From: Marsupella aquatica | Taxonomy: Eukaryota; Marchantiophyta | Length of the DNA stretch: 64,000 bases | Assembly (NCBI GenBank): GCA_973895155.1 | Contig: OZ316892.1 | Coordinates: 22,444,001 to 22,508,000 of the forward strand | Direction: 5' to 3' | Shown: positions 1-9,648 of the stretch, one piece after another | How positions within the stretch are numbered: the first letter of the stretch is position 1 | Layout of the letters: each line of letters begins with the position of its first letter | The notes under the pieces: model-generated | The model's input: the letters and a program-made list of their open reading frames with translations, nothing else | Databases searched by the model: none | What the model was told of the DNA's origin: nothing | Translations under genes and position numbers: made by a program

Positions 1-175
1 CACTAGGAATCACCTGCAATGGTGGTGTCAAACATGACATGTGCCATCCTCTAGAACACTTATCACAAATCAACATAGTAGCTGCTCCCTGAGCAGATCC
101 ACACAACATACATTTCAAGCTAGCACGAACATGTGCCAAGCTTGGATCTACTGTACCATCAATGTTGGGAAGGTG
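1..175 (-). pseudogene. PHD finger at the integrase C-terminus (partial, cut by window)
   Basis: In the integrase frame, past the TGA at 176-178, about 20 residues of linker lead to a clear PHD finger. It starts CMLCG (first Cys codon at 110-112), has an 11-residue loop, then LICDKCSRGWHMSCLTPPL. That gives C-x2-C-x11-C-x2-C-x4-H-x2-C with the typical CLTPPL ending. The last Cys pair lies outside the window. PHD fingers usually bind the histone H3 tail, often read by K4 methylation state. Fused to an integrase, it could steer insertion to particular chromatin, as chromodomains do in chromoviruses; that role is inferred. The stop before it may be a CGA to TGA change. Confidence 0.88.
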
Positions 176-793
176 TCATGGTGCACAATTGCGCACATGA
201 TCCTTCCAAACCATACCATCGCGTCCCTCCAACATCAGGACACCAGAAGGCAATACTTCACGCACACGTAAGATTGTCCGGCCTGCGGTCACATCAAGTG
301 TCGTGGGTGCTATCTGCTGCAAATAAATATAATCACCAGCATGAAATTGCCGAATGCTTGCACGGTAACCTCCTCCACGAATAGTGGCATACCTCAAAGT
401 ATCACGATGTTGGGCAATGGCAAGGTTGTCGAAAGCCATGGGCATCACTCGCTGAAATACCCATGCTCTCTCTAAACACACCTTGACCCAAACATCAGGA
501 TCATCCAAGTTCACAATTGATGCAGCATCATGACGAATAGCTGCTGACAAATCTGGCTCTCTACCATAGAACAAAAATTAAGGTGAGAAGGATGCAAGTG
601 ATGCTTGCCGACTGAAACGGTAGCCCATAGCTAACCAAGGTAGCTGGAGATCCCAATCTCCCAGATGACCAACTTGCAAGCCATACTTACGCAATCCTCT
701 CTTCAGAGTTTGCACAACTCTCTCAGCTAATCCATCTGCCTCAAGATGATCACGAGAGGTAGTACGATGATCAATCAGAGCTTGTTCACACAA
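176..793 (-). pseudogene. Integrase core end and C-terminal domain
   Basis: After the frameshift near 793 the integrase core continues with the segment that carries the third catalytic acid (ADGLAERVVQTLKRGLRKY). A TAA at 576-578 interrupts the SP-x-FLFYGREP motif well known from Ty3 integrases, and the same frame continues beyond it. The C-terminal domain follows (AGDYIYL ... ILRVREVLPSGVLMLEG), a GPY/F-like SH3 fold that binds DNA. A TGA at 176-178 ends this frame; the PHD finger follows in the same frame. Confidence 0.88.
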
Positions 794-2905
794 CTCTCAA
801 ACTCTCCATGGAACTCAGTTCCCTGATCAGTCAACACCTCAGCTGGTGCTCCAAAATGACTGAGTATACGATCCAAAAATGTAGCAGCAACTCCTCCACT
901 GGCTTTATCTGGCAACGCCACTAGCTCAATCCACTTGGAGAAGTGCTCCACCATGACCAAAACATACCGATTATGACGTTGGGTAAGAGGTAATGGACCA
1001 GCAAAATCCAAAATCCAATGATATCCCAAACCCATGATCGGCAACGGGTGCAACTGGGGAGTGGGAGCATTAAATGATGCTCTCACTCTATCACATACCA
1101 CACACTTAGCTATCAACTGCTGGACATGAGTGTGCATACCACGCCACCAATACTGTGTCTGCTGCAAGCTGTAAGTGCACTTTACACCAAAGTGACCCAA
1201 CTCCTCGTGCGTATGTCGCACCAAATGTACTCTCTGTGATGGTTTTGGGACCACCAACACTCTACCATCATGCAGTACTCTCAAAAGATGGTTTCCCTCC
1301 CATCGAAACCTCTTGGCTCTCTGTAGAACCCTGTCACGTTCCTTGGCATCAACACTGCCAACAATAGAACCACTGCGCAGATATTCCAACACTCTCACAC
1401 CATTGTGAATATCTTGCTGTCCAGTAGTTACCTCACTAACATCCACATCTGAAGACTCATCATCCACTCCATCCAATGAGGTAGAGTCCACAGATCCACT
1501 GTATGCTGGCACCCAACAAAGAAAGGCAGATGCATGCCATCCTGGCACCATCTCCTTATTTGACTCATCATGCCATCTGGCTCCAGTCTCATCTTGCTGA
1601 CTGGTACATGGATTGCGGCTTAATCCATCTGCATCCAAGTTCACTTTTCCAGGCCTATGCACCACCTGGAAATCATACTCCTGTAACAACAATGCCCATC
1701 GTGCAAGCTTCCCTGTAAGCTTGTCAGACTCCATTAACCACTTAAGAGGCTGATGATCAGTGATCAAGGTGAAGGGGTTACCAAACAAGTAGCAACGAAA
1801 GTGTGCAACAACCCACACTGCTGCCAAACACTCTCCCTCATAAGAGCTATACTTAGCCTCTACTGAATTGTTTGATCTACTGGCATAAGCCACAACAAAC
1901 TCATTCCCCTCATCATCCTTCTGAGTCAGCACTGCTCCAAGTCCTACTCCACTCCAATTAGTGTGTAGCTGAAATGGTCTGCCTGAAATGGGTCTTCTCA
2001 AAATAGGGGATGATGCCAACCTTTGCTCCAACTCCTGAAAGGCATGCTCCTGGTCATCACCCCAAATCCATTCATGATCCAACTTAGTGAGTATGGTCAA
2101 AGGTTTAGCAAGTTGGCTAAATCCTTTAACATACCTCCTGTAGTAGCTCGCCAATCCCAAGAATGCACGAACTCTACTCACATCAGTAGGACAAGGAATC
2201 TGTGTAATGGCCTCCACTTTAGTCTGCTGTACACCCAATCCCCCTGGGTATATAGTGTGGCCCAAATACTCAATCTGGTCTTGGAAGAACTTACACTTGC
2301 CAGGATGGAGCTTCAACCCATGTGCTCTCAATCTCTCCAACACAATCTGCAAGTGCTGCTGATGTTCTTCCATAGTAGAAGAATAGACCAAAATATCATC
2401 AATATAACATCTGACAAAATCCAAACCTGCAAGGATTCGATTCATGACTCTCTGGAACTCAACTGGTGCATTCTTCAACCCAAATGGTAAGAATAACCAC
2501 TGATACAAATGATCTTTGCCATAAGAATCAATCCCCCAGAATGTTGTCTTGGACTTGTCAGCATGCCTAATTGGAAGTTGATGGTACCCTGCCCTCAGAT
2601 CCAATGAACTGAAAACCTTTGCATGCCCCACAGCATCAAAGATCTCCTCAGGTGTGGGCATGGCATATCGATCAGATTTTGTCTGGCGATTAATAGGTTT
2701 GTAATCACCACACATGCGCCTATCTGTATAATTGCCATGCACATCCTTCTTGGTTGGGCATCACTGTGGCAGATGCATACTCCCCATGATATGAAATCTC
2801 CACCAATCCAGTCTCCAACAAATCTTGAGTTCTGCTTTGAATCAGAGCTCTCTCCATGTCACTATAACGGTATGGTCTATGAAAGATTGGCGCATCACTA
2901 GCCAA
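775..2905 (-). pseudogene. Reverse transcriptase, RNase H and first part of integrase
   Basis: The reverse transcriptase begins with DAPIFHRPYR (from 2905), which loses frame at a one-base insertion near 2750. It then runs as a 655-codon frame from 2742: FSSLDLRAGYHQ and the catalytic YIDDILVYS (residues 113-121). RNase H follows (about 250-375), with YEGECLAAV, ITDHQPL and NLDADGLSR. Its first catalytic position, normally Asp in LHTDxS, is Asn here (LHTNWSG, residue 262). Integrase follows with the HHCC zinc-binding module (HEELGHFG ... CVVC, about 510-550) and the first two catalytic acidic residues in ILDFAGP and LTDQGTEF. The frame is lost at a one-base deletion near 793. The order RT-RNase H-integrase marks Ty3/gypsy. 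Confidence 0.95.
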
Positions 2906-3772
2906 TTAAATCTGAATACCAGGGCCCTTCAATGTCCCCAAATCCTTCATGCTGAATGCAAAACAATTCCAATAACTCTTCAGAAATCGATGCATGCGAC
3001 GTCTCTCCTCCCTTGTTAACTTAGGGCCAAGCTGTGGTTCCCAACTCTCCACCAAATCCCTAATATCTCTTTGTAGGGTAGAAGAGATACCTGATGATTG
3101 CCATTTAGCAGTAGATTGAGTAGTCCCTTCCTGCTCAACAATCTGTCCAGCCTTGGCCAATCCTACCATAGGTCCATGGACTGTCTGCTCGCCCCCAGCT
3201 GTGGTCAATACTATCTCAGTGGACCGCAAGCTCACCAAGGGACAATCAGTAATTCCAGCAGAGCGCATCCGCAATTGTTCAGCTACTCCCAAGCTGATAA
3301 TCCAAGTCAAACAATTCAGGTCCATTGCTTGACCAAGAACCTGGCGCCGCAAACCCTCTGACACAGAGGCAACTGCAGTGGTGCCAGTCAAAAATCCCAT
3401 AGCACGCTCTCTCTCATCAGCAATAGGCTCCACTAACTGCTGGAGAGCTCTGTCCCACACAAGTCCAGGGCCACCTGCTCTGAATGCATATGAAGTAGAG
3501 TGGCTTACAAGAGTGGGTAATGCACAACGTGGGCGCCCAACTACATTGACCATTGCCAATGGAGGTCTATCAGGTTGGGTCACACCCTGTGCCTGACGCC
3601 CTAGATCCAAAATATCATCCACCACTAAGGCTGGTGAGCGTGGAATGCTGTCAAATGCGCGCTTCAGCACCTCACATGGGATCAAATTAGTCCACCACAA
3701 GCGTGGACGATGTGCATGAGAACCCACACGTGCAGCATCCAATAACACAGCAGGTCCAATCCAAGACCTCAC
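2906..3772 (-). pseudogene. Pol middle part: methyltransferase C-terminus and linker to reverse transcriptase
   Basis: This 288-codon frame continues the methyltransferase directly after the frameshift at 3770. It starts at a GTG and is a continuation rather than a separate gene. Residues 20-35 hold HRPRLWWTN, matching motif VIII of DNMT3/DRM enzymes (R...[WF][TG]N). Around 79-165 come the LPTLVSHS segment, EPIADERERAMGF and the final LNCLTWII helix, which fit motifs IX and X. So the catalytic domain is complete from motif I to X, roughly 4242 down to 3283. The last part (SWEPQLGPKLTREERRR) is the usual stretch before a Ty3 reverse transcriptase. It ends at a TAA (2906-2908), after which the same frame continues into the reverse transcriptase, so the stop is a nonsense change. 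Confidence 0.88.
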
Positions 3773-5694
3773 TGGTGAACACTGGCAACAATCCGACTAT
3801 GATCATCACCTAACAATGGTACATTCTCCAAAATGTATGCTGGAGACTGTGTCTGATGTAGCTGGAGATGACGCAGCACCTGTAACATCTCCCAAAACAA
3901 TGCAGAGCGTGGATCATGAAGTCCATGCCCAATGCCAGCTCTAGATTGGCCTTGACATGGCCAACCAGCAATCACCAAATCAATGGGGCCAACACGATGT
4001 AGATGATCCGCCCCCAGCAATGAAGTATCAGCAGGTAGTGCATGCTGATAACCACGAACAACATCCACTAGCAGCAACTGTGGATATCTATCCACCAACA
4101 TAGTCACATGTCGCAATGAGACCCTCCGTGCTGTCTCATCTGTCTCCACATACAAATAATGACGCACAGGAATTCCTGCCTGAAGAACAGCAGCCAATCC
4201 AGTGCTAATCCCACCAAAAAGATCCAACAAACAAATACCCTCTGATGGATATTGCCAAGCAATAGGAGTGGTATCCAACGGTGAAAGAGGCACAGGTCCA
4301 TCTGCAAGAGACTGCTCTGCTCCTGACTGTGGTGTAAAAGCATGACGCCATGCATCATGTATCAATCGTGCTGCTGCCTGTGGCAAGGCCTGTGCAATGC
4401 CCCACACTGGTGGCACAACACTGCCGACAGGTAATCCTCGCATGATGTGCTCCTCATGAGACTCCTCCAATGGTGGAACATTGGCTGCATGCGCATTACC
4501 CTCAATCAAATCATCAGGTCCAGCAATTATACCACTGAATGCTGCCAAAGACAATGGTATGGATTTAGGGCCTCCCACAAGTCCACTAAATCTCACTGGC
4601 AATTTTCTCAATCGAGCATCTCTTGACTGCCAATCAGGTCTATATGACACTGATTCCTCCCAAAAATCAAGAATAAATCCCATGGGGTAGAGCACTGTAC
4701 ATCCCACCAACACATCATATGACTCTGCCTTAGTCAGAATAGCTTGCGCCTGTATCTGTGAGCTATCTGTGGTATGACCTTCCTGAATCCTCAAATCAAG
4801 TGGTCTCCTGGTGATATGCTGTGTAGGTGTAGGTCCCCCCAATGAAGTCTGAATGGGAAAGGGACAATCATCCAAATCCTCTGGACGCAATCCCAATCCA
4901 CGTATGGCAGACTTCCCCAACATCAAGGGCTGAGCACCAGTATCCAGTAACACTCTCTCTGGCTGGTATACTGCTCCAGAAGGCCCAACTAATCGGAAGA
5001 TACCACTCCGATTATCCAATGACACAACACTAGGTTTAAACCTAGTCCTCTCAAATGTAGGGCGTGCTGGTAAATCCACCAACCTTGCTGCTGCTGCATG
5101 CCATGTCTCACTAGTAGCAGTAGGTGGTATGGTCTTCACTGCTTCAACACTGCAAGTTGCTTCTGCATGGGAAGCAACAACTGGAGTGTCCTCACAGAGT
5201 GTAGCTGCCAATCTGAACACTTCTGCAGGACCAACTCCCAAGTTCAGCATGTCTATAGCTGAAAATAATGGGGTGCATACTATGGCAGTAGCCACCCCCA
5301 ACAGGGTACCTAACATCCCTACTGTATCACTACCGGATTCTTCCAACTTACCCACGCCAGGGTTTGTCCGAACCGGGTTCATAGAGGCAATCTGAACTGT
5401 CTCTAACAATGTAAAAGACTGAGGAAGCTTTGTTTGTCGACGTGCATCCCCCCTCTGTGGATCTAGCTCCACTACTACTCTTCGGGGCTCAAGAGCTTTG
5501 GCTGCCCCACGTGTCAAAGCTGCTGATGCATCAATATGTGCAGTGCCACACATGAATCTCATGGTGGCAAGATCTCCATCAGCTCCATAAGATGTGGAAG
5601 GACCATGGGATGTGGAAGGACCATGGGATGTGGAAGGTCCATAGGATGTAGATGCCCCATCACCCGAAGTAGGTCTCACCTGGGAACTAGCCAT
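3769..5694 (-). pseudogene. Pol N-terminal part: retropepsin plus DNA cytosine methyltransferase (motifs I-VI)
   Basis: This 641-codon frame starts at an ATG 6 nt past the gag stop, in the -1 frame relative to gag; the open frame overlaps the gag end. Residues 15-37 are STS[YH]GP repeats. Residues 240-350 resemble a retropepsin: catalytic LLDTGAQP (DTG at 251-253) and a later YDVLVG, the ILG-like element. From about residue 485 a C5 cytosine methyltransferase begins: motif I LLDLFGGISTGLAAV (489-503), motif II YLYVETDE, motif IV DLVIAGWPCQGQSRAG with the catalytic Cys at 580, then DPRSALFWE and motif VI ILENVPLL (621-628). The LFWE and ENV spacing recalls DNMT3/DRM enzymes more than DNMT1 or Dnmt2. 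The frame ends at a TGA (3769-3771) where a one-base loss shifts the domain into the next frame. All catalytic residues I can see are kept. Confidence 0.92.
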
Positions 5695-5699
5695 GGCAG

Positions 5700-7021
5700 C
5701 TAGCTCTCCAATTGAGCAATCTTAGCATCCTTTGGATCTATGGTTACAGCAGGGGCAGCGTCACCTCCATGTCTCCCTGCATGTGGCATGCCACGACCAC
5801 GTCCACCACCTCTACCTCCTCCTCCTCTTCCCTGATCATGTGTACGGGATCCTCCCCTCCGTAACTCAGGGTGGAGTGAGAAACACCTATCCTTGGTGTG
5901 TCCAGGAGCTCCACAATGATCACACTGTCGCTGATCAGGTGATCAGGTGCTGATGCTCCCCCTGATCCTCTATGATCTGAGCAATATCTCTATGCATGAT
6001 CCCCACCACAGGTCCAACATCCTAACTGCTGTCCAGCATAAGAGGGCACAGGTCTCTGGCTGGTAGACTCTTGTGCAGTAGGCTTCTCCCTCTGGCTCTT
6101 CCGTGCAGTAGGCTGTGGTGTAGATGTAGATGCAGCCTTTGGTGCTTCCTTGGCAAATCTGAAAGTCACCACCTTCTCATTCACCATATTGAGCTCAATA
6201 CGCTCAAAAAGGGTGAAAACAACTGCTAATGTGGGATCTGCATCCCTAAGCAGAGTGACATCTCTCACTCTATGTCGCAATTCTCTGTCCAGAATTGCAT
6301 ACCAAAATTGGACTGCTTGAGCCTCTGTCACTCCCTTGGTGACAGTGATCAATCTGCGCATACGAGTGTATGCCTCACGTAGACTCTCTCCAGTCTTGCG
6401 CTGGAACGCCTGGAGACCCTTCAACTTATCACTTCTCACACCCTGATAGTTCTGCTTCAGTACCTCAGAGAATTCCACCACAGGATTAAATGTTGGCGCA
6501 ACTCCAGTTCCTATCACAATCACACCGGCAGGAGTAGCGGTGGATGCTGCTGGAGTGCTGCTGGTGGATGGTGTGCCACTCTGGCTAGTGCTGCTAGAAG
6601 AGGCAGCAGTTGTGGCAATGGGTTGGGCAGCCGCACTAGTGCCATAGGTGATGGACACGTAATTAGGTGACCAATGCTGCCTCCATGCCTCAATCTCAAC
6701 CAAATGAGCCTTCCGAAACTCATGGTAGTCATCCATGGGTGGCCCCTCCAAATGCTGAAATAATCCCTTCCATGCCATGAAAGGGGTAAACAACATGGCC
6801 TTACGCAATGTCTGCATATCGCACCACGTAACAAACTCCTGGATGAAGTCATCCAGATCAATTGTGCCAACTGCACCAGAGTATCGTCGTGGGCCCTTTG
6901 TAGCCCCATACATCTCGTCCATATCCCACAACAAAGGTGCAACCACCTGATGATGAGGAGAACTGGTCACTGAGTCCTCGTCAGAATCACTGTCTGAAGC
7001 TGCACTGATGACTGCTACCAA
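5700..7021 (-). pseudogene. Retrotransposon Gag (capsid and two zinc knuckles), broken
   Basis: The open frame of 343 codons (7021-5990) carries an acidic Ser/Asp N-terminus, a retrotransposon-gag-like helical region (FNPVVEFSEVL ... FTLFERIELN), Ser/Thr/Pro-rich linkers and the first zinc knuckle, CWTCGGDH. A TAG stop (5990-5992) interrupts that knuckle before its last cysteine. Beyond it an 8 bp tandem duplication (ACCTGATC twice, near 5935-5950) shifts the frame. In the shifted frame a second knuckle follows, CDHCGAPGHTKDRC, a canonical CX2CX4HX4C, then an Arg/Gly-rich tail ending at a TAG at 5700-5702. Gag packages the element RNA in virus-like particles. The true start is unclear: the open frame begins with TTG, and an ATG in another frame lies about 45 nt upstream, so a further indel near the start is possible. 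Confidence 0.88.
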
Positions 7022-7163
7022 TACTGCTGGCCAAAACTGCGCCCCACTCCGAGTGAAACCGGTCCGTCATCCATCGGGTAACCCAGCAGCACCAGAAGAA
7101 TCCGTGGTGACCAACCTAACCTAATCTATATGCTAACCCTAAGGGCAACCTGTCCCTGTCAAC

Positions 7164-7180
7164 AACACAAGCACTCACCA
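7164..7180 (-). promoter_or_regulatory. Possible primer binding site
   Basis: Immediately inside the proposed LTR edge the element-sense sequence begins TGGTGAGTGCTTG, i.e. the plus strand reads GCACTCACCA, which ends in CCA like a tRNA 3' end. It is not the initiator-methionine type (TGGTATCAGAGC) common in plant elements. I cannot name the matching tRNA. Confidence 0.4.
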
Positions 7181-7420
7181 TGATGTGTTGGGCATCACTC
7201 CAACATCACCAGGAGAGAAATATGTAGCACAACTAGAATGTCCGGTCGCAAACCCGGATCACTCCTATAGAATCAAGTGCCCACGCCAAACCAACATGGC
7301 GCATAAACAGGAAGCATGTGTGGAGAGGATCCAACAACAAGAAGAGGATTTACCACAACTCTCCACACCAATCAATCAGAAATACATGAAAATAATGTAC
7401 ATATAGTTCAATGTAGGGCC

Positions 7421-7426
7421 TTTATA
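7421..7426 (-). promoter_or_regulatory. TATA-like box of the LTR promoter
   Basis: In element sense the sequence reads CCTATTATAAAGG, a TATA box placed about 240 bp from the inner LTR edge, where U3 would meet R. It sits inside a short imperfect palindrome (AGGCC...GGCCT). Transcription would run leftwards into gag. Confidence 0.5.
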
Positions 7427-7749
7427 ATAGGCCTCAAGAATCCCGCGTCAAATATTCAAGAATCCATCGCAAACTAGCTAAAACAGAGTATCTAGGTGAA
7501 TTCAAAAGTGCATAAAACCCCTAGGGCCTCATTCCTTGGACACCAAGTGTGGAAGGAAGCATGTACAATGCACCACATAGGAACTTGCTAGTTAAGCGCA
7601 TGAGGGGAGGAATAGCTTTGGGATGGTTGACCTCTCACTTGTTATTATGCACCAAATCTGCCACTCCAAAATGGCAGCACTTGCAATTCTCCTCACGTAC
7701 CAGCAAGCTGGCTTGCTGGCCCGCCCGCTCCTGCTCCGCCCTCACGCCC

Positions 7750-7793
7750 CTCATCTCGAGTAACCACGAGTTGCCTCGAAGCCTCGAGATGAG
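7750..7793. repeat. Palindrome with 11 bp arms in the LTR
   Basis: CTCATCTCGAG at 7750-7760 is the exact reverse complement of CTCGAGATGAG at 7783-7793, separated by 22 bases. Confidence 0.8.
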
Positions 7794-7879
7794 CCAAAGA
7801 GTGAGCCCTTCACGCCCGCTACGCCAAGTCCAGTGCACCATTCGGACTTCTGGCCCTTGTTTCCCTTCGCAGAACTGCA

Positions 7880-7947
7880 CGGTAGCGGCGTACACTCTGT
7901 CGCAACTTCTGCGCGGTAGCGGCGTACACTCCATCGCAACAGCAATC
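7880..7947. repeat. Two tandem 34 bp repeats in the LTR
   Basis: The core CGGTAGCGGCGTACACTC occurs at 7880-7897 and 7914-7931, each followed by a related TCGCAAC segment, giving a 34 bp period. Repeats of this type in U3 often carry enhancer sites; that role is inferred. Confidence 0.8.
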
Positions 7948-8172
7948 CGCGGATGCTGCCACCGCATCAACATACTGTCTCACAAAAATGCAACTCGTCG
8001 GTTGAAATCTCGCAACATTCGGGTCTCAATCCCTCAGTTTCCTTCAAAGAAACACGTCGCGAAATGCAGCTTGACTTCGCGTCAACCAACACTTAACCGA
8101 GCGCAAAATCAGCAACATATGCAGCTGCGGACAGTCGCTTTCTTCACACCAAACTTGGTCCGCACAGATCAG

Positions 8173-8266
8173 CATACGGAAGAACTAGACAACAATACGG
8201 CCGCACCTTGCAGATCTGCATACGGACAAACTAGATAGCAATACGGCCGCGCACTTCGCAGATCTG
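8173..8266. repeat. Two tandem ~46 bp repeats in the LTR
   Basis: CATACGG..ACTAGA..CAATACGGCCGC..CAGATCTG occurs twice in a row with a few differences. It is a second direct repeat in the outer (U3) part of the LTR. Confidence 0.75.
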
Positions 8267-8946
8267 CAACCGATGACACCATCAGAATGTCGTGTCCTTC
8301 ACAAAAACAGCCACCGCTTCACAGGATAGAACGTTGCCGCACCCGATCTGCTTGTAGCCAACTGATACAACTCAAACACGTCGATCTGCAACCAAGATCT
8401 GCACACTGTCGACAGATTTGTGCATACAGGCTACAGATCCGCCAAACCTCCAACTCCAGATCCGCTCAAGAATCAAACTCACAGGATCTCAACTTGGATC
8501 CACATGCCGGCGATCCAATCAAACGATCCGAGATACCACGAACCGTCGCTGAACACAATCAAACTGAAAATCGAAGCTCTGTCCAACAACAATAGAGTCC
8601 GATGCCTGATCTTTCAATGTAATCTCAATACAATCGGCACAACGATCCCGGTCAACAATACCCCATCGATCCCGCACCGATCCGATCACACATGTATGTC
8701 AAGCCAACGCACCTTGCACTACTCAAGAAATCCACGTTACACAAGCGGAGCTCACAGCCACCATAGTCACTCAAGCTCCTCTCTCTCCAAGGCTCAACAT
8801 TGAAAGATGACCTTTCAATGCCTCACAAGTGAGAAGTACCCTCTCACACAAACCTGACGGAACCTTATCGGCTCCAATAGCACTCATACCAAACGTACAT
8901 ACTCTAATAGCATGATATACTACTACACTACTTAGAAGGTGTGACA

Positions 8947-9640
8947 AGCTTCCAGAAATTAGGGATCACAATGTAAGATAAACTCTGGCTATCATTCATT
9001 TACAAGTTATCCAAACAACACATTTTTGAAGAATTTTACTACAAATGACAGGGGTTGTCTTACAGAATATGCATCTGTGAACTTCTCGCAAATGTAATCT
9101 TCAGCATCACACCCGGCATCACACGTTGTCCAACACCAGTATAGACTACATTTCAATCTTAACATCTAAAACTACAAACACAAAAGAGATGGGGTCCACC
9201 AACTAATTTTCAATATGTTTAGTAAACCAAAGTATATTAAGTTTCATAATGAGCACATCCAAATCTTGAGTGTGCATTCTTATCCATGGATGAAATTGGG
9301 TGAGAATTACAAGGAGAAAAATCATGCAGGGCACACATTAAGTAGTGCTGAAGGTCTTGAACACTCTATTGTGTCTAAGTGTAGGCTCTCGGGAAGACAC
9401 CCCAAGCCTGCACTTATCCACATCATGCACTATCATAATGTCATAAGTGGATGTGCATGTTTCACTTTCCAATAAGTGCAGGTGAAATCACTTATGCACT
9501 GCTGCAAGTGTCTTGTTAGGTCATAGACATGGACTCCTCATATTCAACTGGATAAGTGATAAAACTATCGTGTGTAGCTGTTCAGTGCACTGTCTTAATA
9601 TCAATAAATGCATATGTGTTTCAGGAATTGATTAATGTAT
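8947..9640. other. Intergenic, no gene seen
   Basis: The stretch right of the LTR holds only short chance ORFs and no recognisable domain. It gives the unique flank that a primer could anchor to when testing for the insertion. Confidence 0.6.
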
Positions 9641-9648
9641 ATGCACTC

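Larger units (their letters stand above)
1..8946 (-). mobile_element. Ty3/gypsy LTR retroelement with DNA methyltransferase and PHD finger, inactivated, 3' end outside window
   Basis: In the element's direction (right to left) I see an LTR, gag with zinc knuckles, retropepsin, a cytosine DNA methyltransferase domain, reverse transcriptase, RNase H, integrase and a PHD finger. The RT-RNase H-integrase order is that of Ty3/gypsy elements. The methyltransferase sits between protease and reverse transcriptase, in the same reading direction and with no sign of its own promoter, so it reads as part of the polyprotein. The reading frame is broken in several places (stops near 5990, 2905, 576 and 178; frameshifts near 5940, 3770, 2750 and 793), so this copy cannot make the full polyprotein. 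The 3' LTR and target-site duplication lie beyond base 1 and cannot be checked. Confidence 0.93.
7181..8946 (-). repeat. Putative 5' LTR of the Ty3 element
   Basis: The interval begins TGATGTGTTGGG and ends GGTGTGACA on the plus strand, so in element sense it runs from TGTCACACC to CATCA, the TG...CA form of LTRs. It lies directly upstream of the gag leader, contains a TATA-like box about 240 bp from its inner edge, and lacks long coding frames. The outer boundary is inferred from the TGTCACACC motif alone because the partner LTR is outside the window. At about 1.77 kb it would be a long LTR. Internal 34 bp and 46 bp direct repeats and a palindrome lie in its U3 part. Confidence 0.6.

Noticed and set aside
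3765-3800. A programmed -1 frameshift inside the methyltransferase domain
   Set aside because: No slippery heptamer lies near the change, and a frameshift within a catalytic domain would make little sense; a one-base deletion explains it better.
7549-8803. Plus-strand ORFs of 229 and 127 codons over the LTR
   Set aside because: They run against the element, contain its repeats, and show no domain.
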